64,000 nt of DNA. It comes from Bradyrhizobium sp. Ec3.3 (GTDB lineage: Bacteria; Pseudomonadota; Alphaproteobacteria; Rhizobiales; Xanthobacteraceae). Below are positions 18,380 to 26,884 of the stretch, in pieces. Under the pieces are notes generated by a model. The model saw nothing but the letters and a program-made list of their open reading frames with translations, had not been told where the DNA came from and searched no databases. The translations under genes and the position numbers were made by a program. Within the stretch, counting starts at the first letter, position 1. Every line of letters starts with the position of its first letter. The stretch is from the NCBI RefSeq assembly GCF_000472925.1, contig NZ_AXAS01000029.1:62001-126000 (forward strand). The letters run 5' to 3'.

Positions 18380-19807
18380 CTACTTCGTGGCACCTCCGAT
18401 CGTGGTGACGACCCGCTCGACGTCGGGTAGCTTCCAGCTGTGATCAAACAGCGGCTTCTCGGGCCCGTAGAGGCGGAACAGCAGCTCGAATTTTCGCGCG
18501 GGGTCGGTGGGCACCCAGTTGGCTTCCTTGCCGTCCGGTGCCTTCGGGCCGAAATAGACGTCGATGGAGCCGTCGGCGTTCTTCTGGATGTCGGGGCTGA
18601 TCGAGGCTCGGCTGGCGCTCGGCATGTTGCGCACCAGCGCGTGCGTCTCGCGGTCGTAGACGGTTGCCGACCAGTATTGCTTGACCGGCGCATTCGCCGG
18701 TACGGTCAGGCGATAGGTGGCGGCGCCGTCGAAATCCTCCCCATCCCTGTCCTTCGCCACCATCAAGTAGAACTGGGCCGTGCCGATCCGCTTGATGCCG
18801 GTAAAGCCGAGCGTGTAGGTGACGCCGCGCGCGTCGATCGGATAGCTGTCGGAATCGGCGTAGCCACCTTGCGCCGCCTTCACCATCTCGGGCATCGCTG
18901 CCGGGAACCAGCGGATGCCGGGATTAATCACGGGAAAGCCAGCGTCATAGCGCTGCGACAGCAGCGCGTGCGCTTCATGCGCAGCATCGTCCAGGATCGC
19001 GGCGGTCTTCTGATCGGGATTGAACGGCTTGCCCTTCTCGATGCCGATCGACCTTAGCTGATCGATCATCGCACGGTCGCGGTCGAGCCAAGGCTCGTTC
19101 TGCACGACGCGATCGAGGCTACGATAGAAGCGCGCATCGTAGGGAATCGTGGAATCGAACAGGATATCGTAAGCGTCGGTGAAATTGGTCGGCGGCGGGT
19201 TTTGCGCCTGCGCGAGCGGATAAATCTTCACCTGCTTGCCATAGGCGACCGACTTCGCGATATCGGCGTCGGCGTGGCTAGCGAGGTTGGAGCGCAGCAG
19301 CGCAAAGCCGCTGAAGGTGTCGGATTGAAGCCCGATGTAGCCCGAGGGCACCTCACCCTTGTAACCGGGCGGCAGGATCAGATACTTGCCGCCCTGCCCC
19401 TGATCGGCGCCCGTGGGGCCGGCGTCCTCCAGCGGCATCTGCCATGCGGTGACGATGTTGCCTGCGATCGAGCCGCCCTGTGCCGGCGGGATTTCCAGCA
19501 CGATCGGCCCATCCTTCACGTTCCAGAACGACATGAAGTAGATCGAATCCGGGTTGGGCGTCAGCGTCTGGTTCTTCCAGTTCACCGGCCTCGACCAGTA
19601 GACGATCTCGTTGACCTTGGCTTTCGTGCTACCGAGCATTGCCTGGAGCATCAGATCAGTGTTGACCGCGGGCATCGCCCAGATCATCGCCTCGACCGCC
19701 CGGCGCTGGATGTTGCGCGCCGCGAGTTCGTCCGGCGACATGCTTTGCGCGTATGCGCTCGTGGTCATCAGTGCGATGCCGACGGCTCCGATGATGGCTC
19801 TCATCAT
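18380..19807 (-). CDS. Exported DUF1254/DUF1214 protein
   Basis: 475 residues. Signal peptide MMRAIIGAVGIALMTTSAYA, then the DUF1254 region (RRAVEAMIWAMPAVNTDLML, TLTPNPDSIYFMSFWNVKDG) and the C-terminal DUF1214 region (YRLTVPANAPVKQYWSATVY, THALVRNMPSASRASIS, EANWVPTDPARKFELLFRLY). Periplasmic; biochemical role unknown, though members often lie next to outer-membrane channels as here. The start follows GGGAG by six bases. It sits 11 bases downstream of the HlyD gene, so it belongs to the same transcription unit. The frame is open far upstream, but only as the shadow of the HlyD gene. Confidence 0.9.
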   Translation of the reverse strand: MMRAIIGAVGIALMTTSAYAQSMSPDELAARNIQRRAVEAMIWAMPAVNTDLMLQAMLGSTKAKVNEIVYWSRPVNWKNQTLTPNPDSIYFMSFWNVKDGPIVLEIPPAQGGSIAGNIVTAWQMPLEDAGPTGADQGQGGKYLILPPGYKGEVPSGYIGLQSDTFSGFALLRSNLASHADADIAKSVAYGKQVKIYPLAQAQNPPPTNFTDAYDILFDSTIPYDARFYRSLDRVVQNEPWLDRDRAMIDQLRSIGIEKGKPFNPDQKTAAILDDAAHEAHALLSQRYDAGFPVINPGIRWFPAAMPEMVKAAQGGYADSDSYPIDARGVTYTLGFTGIKRIGTAQFYLMVAKDRDGEDFDGAATYRLTVPANAPVKQYWSATVYDRETHALVRNMPSASRASISPDIQKNADGSIDVYFGPKAPDGKEANWVPTDPARKFELLFRLYGPEKPLFDHSWKLPDVERVVTTIGGATK

Positions 19808-19818
19808 GCTGCACTCCC

Positions 19819-20760
19819 TCAGAACGGATTGACGTAATTCAGGATCGCGACCTGGCGCAGGATAACGCGACGGACCACATGGGTCGGCTTGAGGCGATCC
19901 GTGTAGATCGCCGCCGTGCCGGCGCTGCCGGCCGGCAGGCGCGTGGCGAAATCGGCATCGTCGAGCCTGACCCGCACGATGAAGGGCGCGGCCTCGATCG
20001 CCTTTGGCACGACGGCCGTGCCCGACGTCTGCGCCTGTCCGGTCGCGATCGCCTGCAGCACACTCTCGACCTTGCCAGGAAAAATCCTCCCGGGTGCAAA
20101 TTTGAAGGTGGCCTCCACCTCCTGCCCCGGCGCGACATAGCGCGCGTCGATCTGGTTGATCTGGACGCCGATGATGGTGTTGGAGGTGTCGATGAAGGCC
20201 ATCACCGGCGACAGCGGCAGATTGGCGACGCGCGCGCCCTTGCGCAGCGCGAGATTGGTGACGTAGCCGTCGGTCGGTGCCCGCACGACGGTCTTGTCGA
20301 GATTCCACTGCGCGGCCTCGAGCTGGCCGGAGAGCTGATCGACCTCGGACTGGCGTTGCTCGACGTCGAAACCGCGGCCGGCGTCGCGCTCGTAGAGCTG
20401 CGTCATCTGGCCGAGGCGCGTTTTGGCGAGCTTGAACTGCGCGTCGATCGCCTTGACTTGCGCCGCGTACGGCGTCGGGTCGATCTTGAACAGGACGTCG
20501 CCGGATTTGAGCGGTACGTTAGCGACGACCGGGACATCCGTCACCTCGCCCGCCACATCCGGTACGATCGACACCGCATTGCGCACGACAAGCGCGTCGC
20601 CCTGCGGCGCGCCCCACCCCATCGGGATGAGCAACCCTAACAGCACGAGCACCATCACGATCGCAGGCGACGCTTTCCAGAACAGGTTGAAGCGTACGAT
20701 CTTGAAGTGCACCAGCAGGAAGAGCAGCACGAGATAAGTATTAAGGATCGCGATCGCCAT
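19819..20760 (-). CDS. HlyD-family membrane fusion protein (YiaV/YibH-like)
   Basis: 313 residues. Starts MAIAILNTYLVLLFLLVHFK with two close N-terminal helices, the second being PAIVMVLVLLGLLIPMGW. Then the adaptor pattern: a biotinyl-lipoyl half (SIVPDVAGEVTDVPVVANVP, KSGDVLFKIDPTPY), a helical hairpin (AIDAQFKLAKTRLGQMTQLY), and the second half (VRAPTDGYVTNLALRKG) followed by beta-barrel strands. It spans the periplasm in export systems. The start codon overlaps the stop of the upstream DUF3302 gene (TGATG), matching the yiaW-yiaV pair of E. coli. No transporter ATPase is adjacent. Confidence 0.9.
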   Translation of the reverse strand: MAIAILNTYLVLLFLLVHFKIVRFNLFWKASPAIVMVLVLLGLLIPMGWGAPQGDALVVRNAVSIVPDVAGEVTDVPVVANVPLKSGDVLFKIDPTPYAAQVKAIDAQFKLAKTRLGQMTQLYERDAGRGFDVEQRQSEVDQLSGQLEAAQWNLDKTVVRAPTDGYVTNLALRKGARVANLPLSPVMAFIDTSNTIIGVQINQIDARYVAPGQEVEATFKFAPGRIFPGKVESVLQAIATGQAQTSGTAVVPKAIEAAPFIVRVRLDDADFATRLPAGSAGTAAIYTDRLKPTHVVRRVILRQVAILNYVNPF

Positions 20761-20999
20761 CACGCATCTCCCGCCTTGCGCGCCGGCACGTCGAGATAGG
20801 CCCAGATCAACGCGATCGGCCACAGCGCGAAGCCGAAGAACAGCGTGATCCAGCCGGCGACCGTCACGGCCTGCGCATGAGGATGGTTGCGCGATTTGGC
20901 GATGTGGCCCGGCAGCCAGCCGGCGATGCAGACCACGCCGATCGCGCTGGCAAGAAGGATCACCAGCACGATCCAGGCGAAGATGTCGTAGCCGCTCAT
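20760..20999 (-). CDS. DUF3302 inner-membrane protein (YiaW-like)
   Basis: 79 residues with two membrane helices: YDIFAWIVLVILLASAIGVV at the N-terminus and VAGWITLFFGFALWPIALIW near the end, with WLPGHIAKSRNHPHAQAV between them. This arrangement and the ending YLDVPARKAG fit DUF3302 (E. coli YiaW). Its stop overlaps the start of the HlyD gene, the arrangement found for yiaWV, so the two probably act together at the inner membrane. First gene of the export-like block 17303-20999. Confidence 0.85.
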   Translation of the reverse strand: MSGYDIFAWIVLVILLASAIGVVCIAGWLPGHIAKSRNHPHAQAVTVAGWITLFFGFALWPIALIWAYLDVPARKAGDA

Positions 21000-21032
21000 G
21001 GCGGTCGCCTCGCTTTCATCGGAGCGCCGCCA

Positions 21033-21170
21033 CTATTGGCAATAGTTCCAGAAGCCCTGCGTCCGGGACGGATTGGTACAGTACCAGCACATGCGGGCGT
21101 ATGATCCGACATTGTCGCACCTCTTCTTGCTCGTCCGATTGTTGCCTGCCGAACCGAACCAACATCGCAC
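21033..21170 (-). CDS. Possible small Cys/Trp-rich protein (45 aa)
   Basis: A GTG at 21170 opens a 45-residue frame with four cysteines: MRCWFGSAG, then KKRCDNVGSYARMCWYCTN and the end TQGFWNYCQ. The Trp/Cys-rich composition is not what a shadow frame of nearby genes gives, since the stretch lies in the 194-base gap between the sulfatase and DUF3302 genes. GGAAGG precedes the GTG. No family recognised, no signal peptide. It may equally be the intergenic remainder of an older gene. Confidence 0.35.
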   Translation of the reverse strand: MRCWFGSAGNNRTSKKRCDNVGSYARMCWYCTNPSRTQGFWNYCQ

Positions 21171-21193
21171 CCGTCCTTCCCGTCGCCTGCGCA

Positions 21194-22879
21194 CTATTGT
21201 GGCTTCATGCGCTCGAGCTCGTTGAGCCGCTTCAGGGCGGCCTGTTGCCGGAGCAGGCCGTAATTGATGCCGCTTGCGTTCAGCGAGCTGCCTTCCTGGT
21301 ATGGGAACTGGTCGAAGTCGGAGAAGAACTCCTTGATCTTGCCTTGCACGGGCACGATCAGCCACATGTTCCGTGCAAGGAAGTCGATCGCTCCGCCTCC
21401 CTCCTCCATGCCCCGCTCGTAGGGGTCCATGCGCAGGTTTGCGATCAGCGACCATGCCGGGACTTCGCGGGTCGCGGTTGCGATGTTGCCCTTGGACGCT
21501 GTCGCGAAGCTCAGCTTCCAGTCATTCCACCTGATCGCATTGAGATTGCCGCCCTGATCGAAGTAGTAGATCGCATCACGCGGCGGCTCCTTCGCGTCTC
21601 CCTTGAAGAACGGCATGAAGTTGTAGCCGTCGAGGTGAACCCGAAAACTCTTGCCGCCTGCGCCGGCAAAACCGGTCTTCATCTTCTCCTTGATGTCGGG
21701 AATGCCGGCAGCAGCGCAGAGCGTCGGGAACCAATCGATCAGCGAGATGATCTCGTTGTATTGCGTGCCGGGCTTCACGACGCCCGGCCAGCGCACCATC
21801 ATCGGAATGCGCATGCCGCCTTCCCATGTCGTGCCCTTCTCGCCGTGGAAGGGCGTCTGGGCGCCATCAGGCCACAACGCGAGCTCGGCGCCGTTGTCCG
21901 TGGTGTAGAGAACGATCGTGTTGTCGGCGATGCCGAGATCGTCGAGCTGCTGAAGCAGTTCGCCCACCATTCCATCGTGTTCGACCATGCCGTCGGCGTG
22001 CATGCCTTTGCCGGTCTTGCCAAGCGACGACGGCTTCAAATGGGTGAAGACGTGCATCCGGGTCGAGTTGAACCAGCAAAAGAATGGCCTGTTTGCCCTG
22101 GCCTGACGCCCAATGAAGTCCTTGGCGCCGCCGAGAAACTCCTCGTCCACCGTCGGCATGCGCGCCGTGTTCAGGGGACCGGTGTCCTCGATCTTGCCGT
22201 CGGCCGACGCCTTGAGGACGCCGCGCGGGCCATATTGCTTCCGGAAATTCGGGTCCTTCGGATAGAAATAGCCTTCCGGCTCTTCCTCCGCATTGAGGTG
22301 ATAGAGATTGCCGAAAAATTCGTTGAAGCCGTGCTTCGTCGGCAGATGCTCGTCGCGATCGCCGAGGTGGTTCTTGCCGAATTGGCCGGTGGCGTAGCCC
22401 TGCGTCTTCATGACATCGGCGATCGTCGGCATCCAGTCCTGGATGCCGTGGGGATCACCGGGCATGCCGATCGTGAGCAGGCCGGTCCGGAACGGCTCCT
22501 GACCGAGAATGAAGGAGGCGCGGCCGGCCGTGCAACTCTGCTGGCCGTATGAATCGGTGAAGATGGCTCCTTCGCGCGCGATGCGGTCGATGTTTGGCGT
22601 GCGGTATCCCATCATGCCCATGGTGTAGGCGCTGATCTGGGGAATGCCGATGTCGTCGCCGAAGATAACGAGGATATTGGGCTTGCGGTCGCCGGCGGGC
22701 GCCGCCGGTGCCTGGGCCGGCGCGGCCTTCTGGGCTTGCGCGAGCGCCTGCGATGTCAGCGCCGCCGCTGCGACGATCGACGATGTGCCGAGCAGCACGG
22801 CCCGGCGATGAATTGCTGAATTGTCGCTACAGGTGGAATCGGCAACGGCATTATCCTGCTTCTTCGTCTCACTGGTCAT
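21194..22879 (-). CDS. Arylsulfatase, Cys-type, Tat-exported
   Basis: 561 residues. Leader with a twin-arginine-like HRRAVLLG (residues 24-31) and hydrophobic VAAAALTSQALAQAQ. The sulfatase fold follows: metal site NILVIFGDDIG, active-site SCTAGR with Cys116 (to become formylglycine), GQFGKNHLGDRDE, then the conserved YTTDNGAE. Hydrolyses sulfate esters in the periplasm after FGE modification and export. It lies 93 bases downstream of the batD-like gene. Closely related in sequence to the sulfatase at 29457-31097 over most of its length, differing at the C-terminus. Confidence 0.93.
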   Translation of the reverse strand: MTSETKKQDNAVADSTCSDNSAIHRRAVLLGTSSIVAAAALTSQALAQAQKAAPAQAPAAPAGDRKPNILVIFGDDIGIPQISAYTMGMMGYRTPNIDRIAREGAIFTDSYGQQSCTAGRASFILGQEPFRTGLLTIGMPGDPHGIQDWMPTIADVMKTQGYATGQFGKNHLGDRDEHLPTKHGFNEFFGNLYHLNAEEEPEGYFYPKDPNFRKQYGPRGVLKASADGKIEDTGPLNTARMPTVDEEFLGGAKDFIGRQARANRPFFCWFNSTRMHVFTHLKPSSLGKTGKGMHADGMVEHDGMVGELLQQLDDLGIADNTIVLYTTDNGAELALWPDGAQTPFHGEKGTTWEGGMRIPMMVRWPGVVKPGTQYNEIISLIDWFPTLCAAAGIPDIKEKMKTGFAGAGGKSFRVHLDGYNFMPFFKGDAKEPPRDAIYYFDQGGNLNAIRWNDWKLSFATASKGNIATATREVPAWSLIANLRMDPYERGMEEGGGAIDFLARNMWLIVPVQGKIKEFFSDFDQFPYQEGSSLNASGINYGLLRQQAALKRLNELERMKPQ

Positions 22880-22972
22880 TCGACGCTCCTTGATCTTATT
22901 CGATTATGGTTGGCGCTGTTGATACCGAATGATGATCGTCCGTTCCGTCTGAGTGCTCTCCTTGTGCTTCGC

Positions 22973-24373
22973 TCATCTGGCGGGCTTTTTGCTGCCATAC
23001 GCAGCAACGTTCGTAGTCCCGACCGGATTCAGATGTTGGGGTAGACCCGTCGTGTCGCAGCGCCTGGCGCGCGGGCGCAGGCTGCGGCGGGCGGCGGCGA
23101 CGTGGTGCAGCAATTGGCGAGGAGACCAGGAGGCCGGATCGCGCCTATTTGCGAACAGCGCGCTCTCGAGCGCGCCGATCTGATGGTCCAGCACCGGATC
23201 GCCTGCGACCGCCTTAAAGGCTCCAGCCGTGTTCGAAGGCGGCGTCGCATTGAGGTGCGGCAGCCACTCAAGCAGCGTGAAATACGATGCTCTTGCGTCG
23301 CGATGGCGGATCGCGCGGCGGAGCCGATTGAAGGCGAAGATCTCCGACCGGCGATAGGCCTCGTGGCGGCGGCGATGGTCGGCGGCGATGCGCCTGATCA
23401 CGCGCGGCGCGACCAGGCCAAGGCCTGCAGCGATAACAGCTGCGAGCAACGCGATCAGCCAGTGATCCGCGACGAGGTCGCGGATGCCGGACCATGTCCA
23501 TGCCCGCCCCGATCGATCGATGGGCATCTGGCTCATGGCCCCGGCGCTGGCGGCAACCGCGAGAGGCACCGCATCGAGGTGGATCCGTTCAACCTTGCGG
23601 TTCGCGGTGCTCCACCAGCCGATCTCGATTGCGGGCAGCGAATATTCGCCCGCCCGTTCCAGCATGTATGTCGCCGAATCGACGCGGGTCGACGTCATGA
23701 CGTCGGTTCGTCCGTCAATCCTGTCCTCGAGCTTCGGCTGCGCCGGATAGAGCGGCAGTCCATCGACGGCAAGGAATTGCTGAGGAGGCAGCAGCATCGC
23801 AGGCGTACCCTCCGCCTTGATCGTCACTGTTCGGATGACGGCGTCGCCGGCCTTGAGCTCAACCGACGAACGCTGGATCTCCTGTTCCGCGGTCAGGCTG
23901 CTCGCCGATACGAACGGCTGAAGCGGGCCCGCCGCGTCCGGAATGAACGCTTCGAACGACACGCGCGGCAGCGCGATGGTCACCTCGCGCGTAGCCGGCG
24001 GCTCGGCGGCATATTTGATCTTCACGCTCTGGTCGGCGACGGCGTACGAGCCCGGCTCCTGCGGCGAGATGGCGTATTCGAAGCGCACACCGGCGTAGGA
24101 CACACCGTCCCGCTGATCGCTGGTGTTGACGCTTTGCAGTTGCCGGGTCACTGCGTTGCGGACCTGGAAGCCGGGCAGTTCGGGCGGCGATGTCATGTAG
24201 TTCGGCGCCATGGTCGAGATCGCAAGCGTGGTCTGCTGTCCCACCACGACGCGCGGCGGATCGATCGTCACCTGCACGATCGGCTCGGGCGCAGCCGCCT
24301 GCTGCGCGCGGTCATCTTGCGACGGGAGCACGGCCGCGAGCAGCAGGGCGATGGAGCCGATCCAACCTCTCAC
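22973..24373 (-). CDS. BatD-like protein
   Basis: 466 residues. Signal peptide (MRGWIGSIALLLAAVLPSQ), a long periplasmic region with Ig-like beta repeats typical of BatD (VQVTIDPPRVVVGQQTTLAI, VRFEYAISPQEPGSYAVAD, PAMLLPPQQFLAVDGLPLYP), one membrane helix (WLIALLAAVIAAGLGLVAPR), then a basic helical cytoplasmic tail (DHRRRHEAYRRSEIFAFNRL). Translation starts at a GTG that overlaps the stop of the VWA-TPR gene by 4 bases, so it is coupled. It completes the MoxR-Bat set and may link the VWA proteins to a periplasmic client. Confidence 0.85.
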   Translation of the reverse strand: MRGWIGSIALLLAAVLPSQDDRAQQAAAPEPIVQVTIDPPRVVVGQQTTLAISTMAPNYMTSPPELPGFQVRNAVTRQLQSVNTSDQRDGVSYAGVRFEYAISPQEPGSYAVADQSVKIKYAAEPPATREVTIALPRVSFEAFIPDAAGPLQPFVSASSLTAEQEIQRSSVELKAGDAVIRTVTIKAEGTPAMLLPPQQFLAVDGLPLYPAQPKLEDRIDGRTDVMTSTRVDSATYMLERAGEYSLPAIEIGWWSTANRKVERIHLDAVPLAVAASAGAMSQMPIDRSGRAWTWSGIRDLVADHWLIALLAAVIAAGLGLVAPRVIRRIAADHRRRHEAYRRSEIFAFNRLRRAIRHRDARASYFTLLEWLPHLNATPPSNTAGAFKAVAGDPVLDHQIGALESALFANRRDPASWSPRQLLHHVAAARRSLRPRARRCDTTGLPQHLNPVGTTNVAAYGSKKPAR

Positions 24374-25893
24374 CGCGACGCCCTCCCCTGTTCCGGAGCG
24401 GCCGCCTGGATCGCGAATTTCAGCTTGAGGAAATCCGCAGGCGAGGTCTGGACCTGACGCATCCAGGCTTCGGCTGCGCCGGAGGTGGTGACGTCCTCCG
24501 GCGTGACCGTGATCTTCTTGCCGCCCTTCTGCTTGGGATCGACTTTCATCTCGTCGGCCTTCTCGTCCGGCGGTGCACTGTCGTCCTGCTCCTGCTTGCG
24601 GCGTTTCGCTTCTTGCGCATCCAGCGCAGACTGGACGATGGCGCGGTTGGTCTTTGCGGCGGCATTGCCGGGCTGCTCCTTCAGCACGTCGTCATAGGCC
24701 TTGAGAGCCTTTTCATAGGCGTGGTTCTGCGCCTGCGAATTGCCGAGCGCGAATTTGCCCTCCAGCGTCTCAACGCGCGAAAATTCCTCGGCAGCGGCGA
24801 GAAAGTCGTACGCACGATAGGCCGAGATGCCGCGCCACATCGGATCGGCGAACAGATTCTTCGCGGCGGCATAGTCACCACGGTCAAACGCAAGCCGCCC
24901 CTGCTGATCCGGCGTCAGCCACAGATTGACGAAACGATGGGTCTCTTCCGCCCTCGCGGACTGCGCATGCATCACGATGATCAGGGCAAGCGCCCAGGCG
25001 ACCGTCGTGCCGCGCCGGAACCAGATCACGCTGAGGAATGCGAGCGGCAGCAAGAGCCAGTAGCCTTCATCCTGCCATCGTGTGCCGAACGCATCACCTT
25101 GCGCGGCCTGGAAGCGTGTTTCGATCCGGCGCTCCAGTCGCACGACGTCCGAGCCGTCGACACTGACCTGCACGACATCCGTGCCGGCCGGCAGCGATGG
25201 TGTGTCCGCGTTCACCGCCAACACGACGAGATTGTTCCGCCCGGCCGCTTGCCGGACCGTGGCCGCATCCACGGTCCCGAGATCATCTGCGACCAGGAGG
25301 ATGGTGCCGGCGACCGGCTCGGTCGCGAGTGATTCCGCCGCCAGGGCGATCGCGCGCGCGACGTTCTTGCCATCCGCCGGCATCAATCCCGGCGCAAGCG
25401 CGGCCAGGAACGGCGCGATGACGGAACGGTCATCGGTCAGCGGCATCACCAGATGCGCGGTCCCGGCGTAAGCGATGAGCCCGGTGCGGGCGCCGGCACG
25501 GGCTGCGAGGAGATCACTGATCTTCTGCTTGGCGCGTTCGAGTCGCGACGGCGCGACGTCGGTCGCGCCCATCGAGGAATCGACGGCGAGCGCGACCATC
25601 AGCGGCGCCTTGTCCTCGACGAAGGGCGGCAGCTCGCGCCGCCAGGTCGGGCCGGACAGCGCGATGATGCCGAGCATCAGGGCCGCCGCAACGAGATAGA
25701 GCGGATTGATGTGGCGCCCCTGCTGCGGCCGCACGATAAGATGCGTCAGGAGGTGCGGCGCGATCACATTTCCCCATTGTGCGCGCACATTCTGCCGCCG
25801 CAGCAGCACCGCGAACACGATGGCGAGCGGGATCAGCGCGAGCAGCCAGAGCGGACGCAAGAGGTGGAAGGAGATTGCGGCAACGTCATGCAT
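24370..25893 (-). CDS. VWA-domain protein with C-terminal TPR (BatB-BatC type)
   Basis: 507 residues. Two N-terminal helices (PLWLLALIPLAIVFAVLL and LYLVAAALMLGIIALSGP), a VWA domain (about 90-270) with a degenerate MIDAS (ALAVDSSMGATD, normally DxSxS) and LIAYAGTAHLVMPLTDD, a third helix, then TPR units (DRGDYAAAKNLFADPMW, NAYEKALKAYDDVLKEQPGN-like) and a Lys/Asp-rich tail. This combines what are separate batB and batC genes elsewhere. The ATG at 25893 overlaps the previous VWA gene by 8 bases. The open frame upstream of it is not used. Confidence 0.88.
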   Translation of the reverse strand: MHDVAAISFHLLRPLWLLALIPLAIVFAVLLRRQNVRAQWGNVIAPHLLTHLIVRPQQGRHINPLYLVAAALMLGIIALSGPTWRRELPPFVEDKAPLMVALAVDSSMGATDVAPSRLERAKQKISDLLAARAGARTGLIAYAGTAHLVMPLTDDRSVIAPFLAALAPGLMPADGKNVARAIALAAESLATEPVAGTILLVADDLGTVDAATVRQAAGRNNLVVLAVNADTPSLPAGTDVVQVSVDGSDVVRLERRIETRFQAAQGDAFGTRWQDEGYWLLLPLAFLSVIWFRRGTTVAWALALIIVMHAQSARAEETHRFVNLWLTPDQQGRLAFDRGDYAAAKNLFADPMWRGISAYRAYDFLAAAEEFSRVETLEGKFALGNSQAQNHAYEKALKAYDDVLKEQPGNAAAKTNRAIVQSALDAQEAKRRKQEQDDSAPPDEKADEMKVDPKQKGGKKITVTPEDVTTSGAAEAWMRQVQTSPADFLKLKFAIQAAAPEQGRASR

Positions 25894-26884
25894 GGCTGGA
25901 GGTCCTGATCCGGCGCCATTCGCTGCCGAGGAGAAGCGCGATCCACAGGAGCAGTCCAAGCATCACCGCGCCTCCCAGCGGCCACTGAAACAACGGCAGC
26001 TTCGGCCGCCACGATTGGGTCTGAAGCTTTGCCGGCGCGAGGCGGTCGATGTCGGCATAGATCGCCTGCAACTGTGCGCCGTCCTCGGCGCGGAAGAAGT
26101 GACCACCCGTCGTGGCCGCGACAGATTGGAGAACGCTGAGGTCCACGCGGTTCTCGCCCGAGGCCGCGGGATCGCCGACGCCGATCGTGTAGACCGTAAC
26201 GTCATTCTGGCGGGCGATGTCGGCGGCGTGTTCGGGCGGCACCCGGCTCGCCGTGTCGTTGCCGTCGGTCAGGAGGACCAGCAGCTTTTGCTTCGCCGTG
26301 CTGGCCGCTAACGTCTTGATGGCAAGCCCGATGGTGTCGCCGATCGCCGTCTGCTGGCCGGCCATGCCGACCGCGCTCTGGTCGAGCAGTTGCTGCGCCG
26401 TCTGAAGGTCCTGCGTGAACGGAACCTGCACATAGGCTTTGGTGCCGAACAGAATCAGCGCGATGCGGTCGCCTTTGCGGCGCGCGATGAAATCCTTGAT
26501 GACGCGCTTGACCCCGTCGAGCCGCGTGAGCGTCGTGCCGTCGGACGTCTTGAAGTCGCGCTGATCCATCGACCCGGATATGTCGATGGCAAGGATCAGA
26601 TCGCGCGCGGAGACATCGCGTGTCACGGGATCGCCGACCCATTGCGGCCGCGCCAGTGCCACAACAAGCAGCGTCCAGATTACCGCCGCCACGATCATCT
26701 GCACCGCGCGGCGTTCCAGCACGACAGCGCCCCGCTGCGGCGTCTGTCCGGTCGCAGCCGCCAGCCTCTCGAAGAAAGGCACCTGAACAGAGGCTTGCCG
26801 CGCCCGGTATGGCGGCAACAGCCACCACATTAGGATTGGCAGCGGCAACAGCGCGAGCAGCCATGGCCAGGCGAATTCAAGCAT
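25886..26884 (-). CDS. VWA-domain protein (BatA type)
   Basis: 332 residues, start MLEFAWPWLLALLPLPILMW. Two N-terminal helices, a complete VWA MIDAS (ILAIDISGSMDQRD, with the Thr in GQQTAIGDTIG and the Asp in LVLLTDGNDTAS), and a C-terminal helix (GAVMLGLLLWIALLLG). It would bind metal and protein clients on the periplasmic side under control of the MoxR ATPase. The start overlaps the stop of the DUF4381 gene by 8 bases; the open frame 129 bases further upstream is a shadow of that gene. Confidence 0.9.
   Translation of the reverse strand: MLEFAWPWLLALLPLPILMWWLLPPYRARQASVQVPFFERLAAATGQTPQRGAVVLERRAVQMIVAAVIWTLLVVALARPQWVGDPVTRDVSARDLILAIDISGSMDQRDFKTSDGTTLTRLDGVKRVIKDFIARRKGDRIALILFGTKAYVQVPFTQDLQTAQQLLDQSAVGMAGQQTAIGDTIGLAIKTLAASTAKQKLLVLLTDGNDTASRVPPEHAADIARQNDVTVYTIGVGDPAASGENRVDLSVLQSVAATTGGHFFRAEDGAQLQAIYADIDRLAPAKLQTQSWRPKLPLFQWPLGGAVMLGLLLWIALLLGSEWRRIRTSSHA

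Noticed and set aside
18380..19807. DUF1254 protein as an enzyme of the sulfatase pathway
   Set aside because: The family has no known activity and nothing in the sequence links it to sulfate esters; only co-direction supports it.
19808..20308. In-frame extension upstream of the DUF1254 gene
   Set aside because: Shadow of the HlyD gene; a signal peptide and a ribosome site mark the start at 19807.
23102..24457. 451-residue plus-strand frame opposite the BatD gene
   Set aside because: Arg-rich shadow without motifs.
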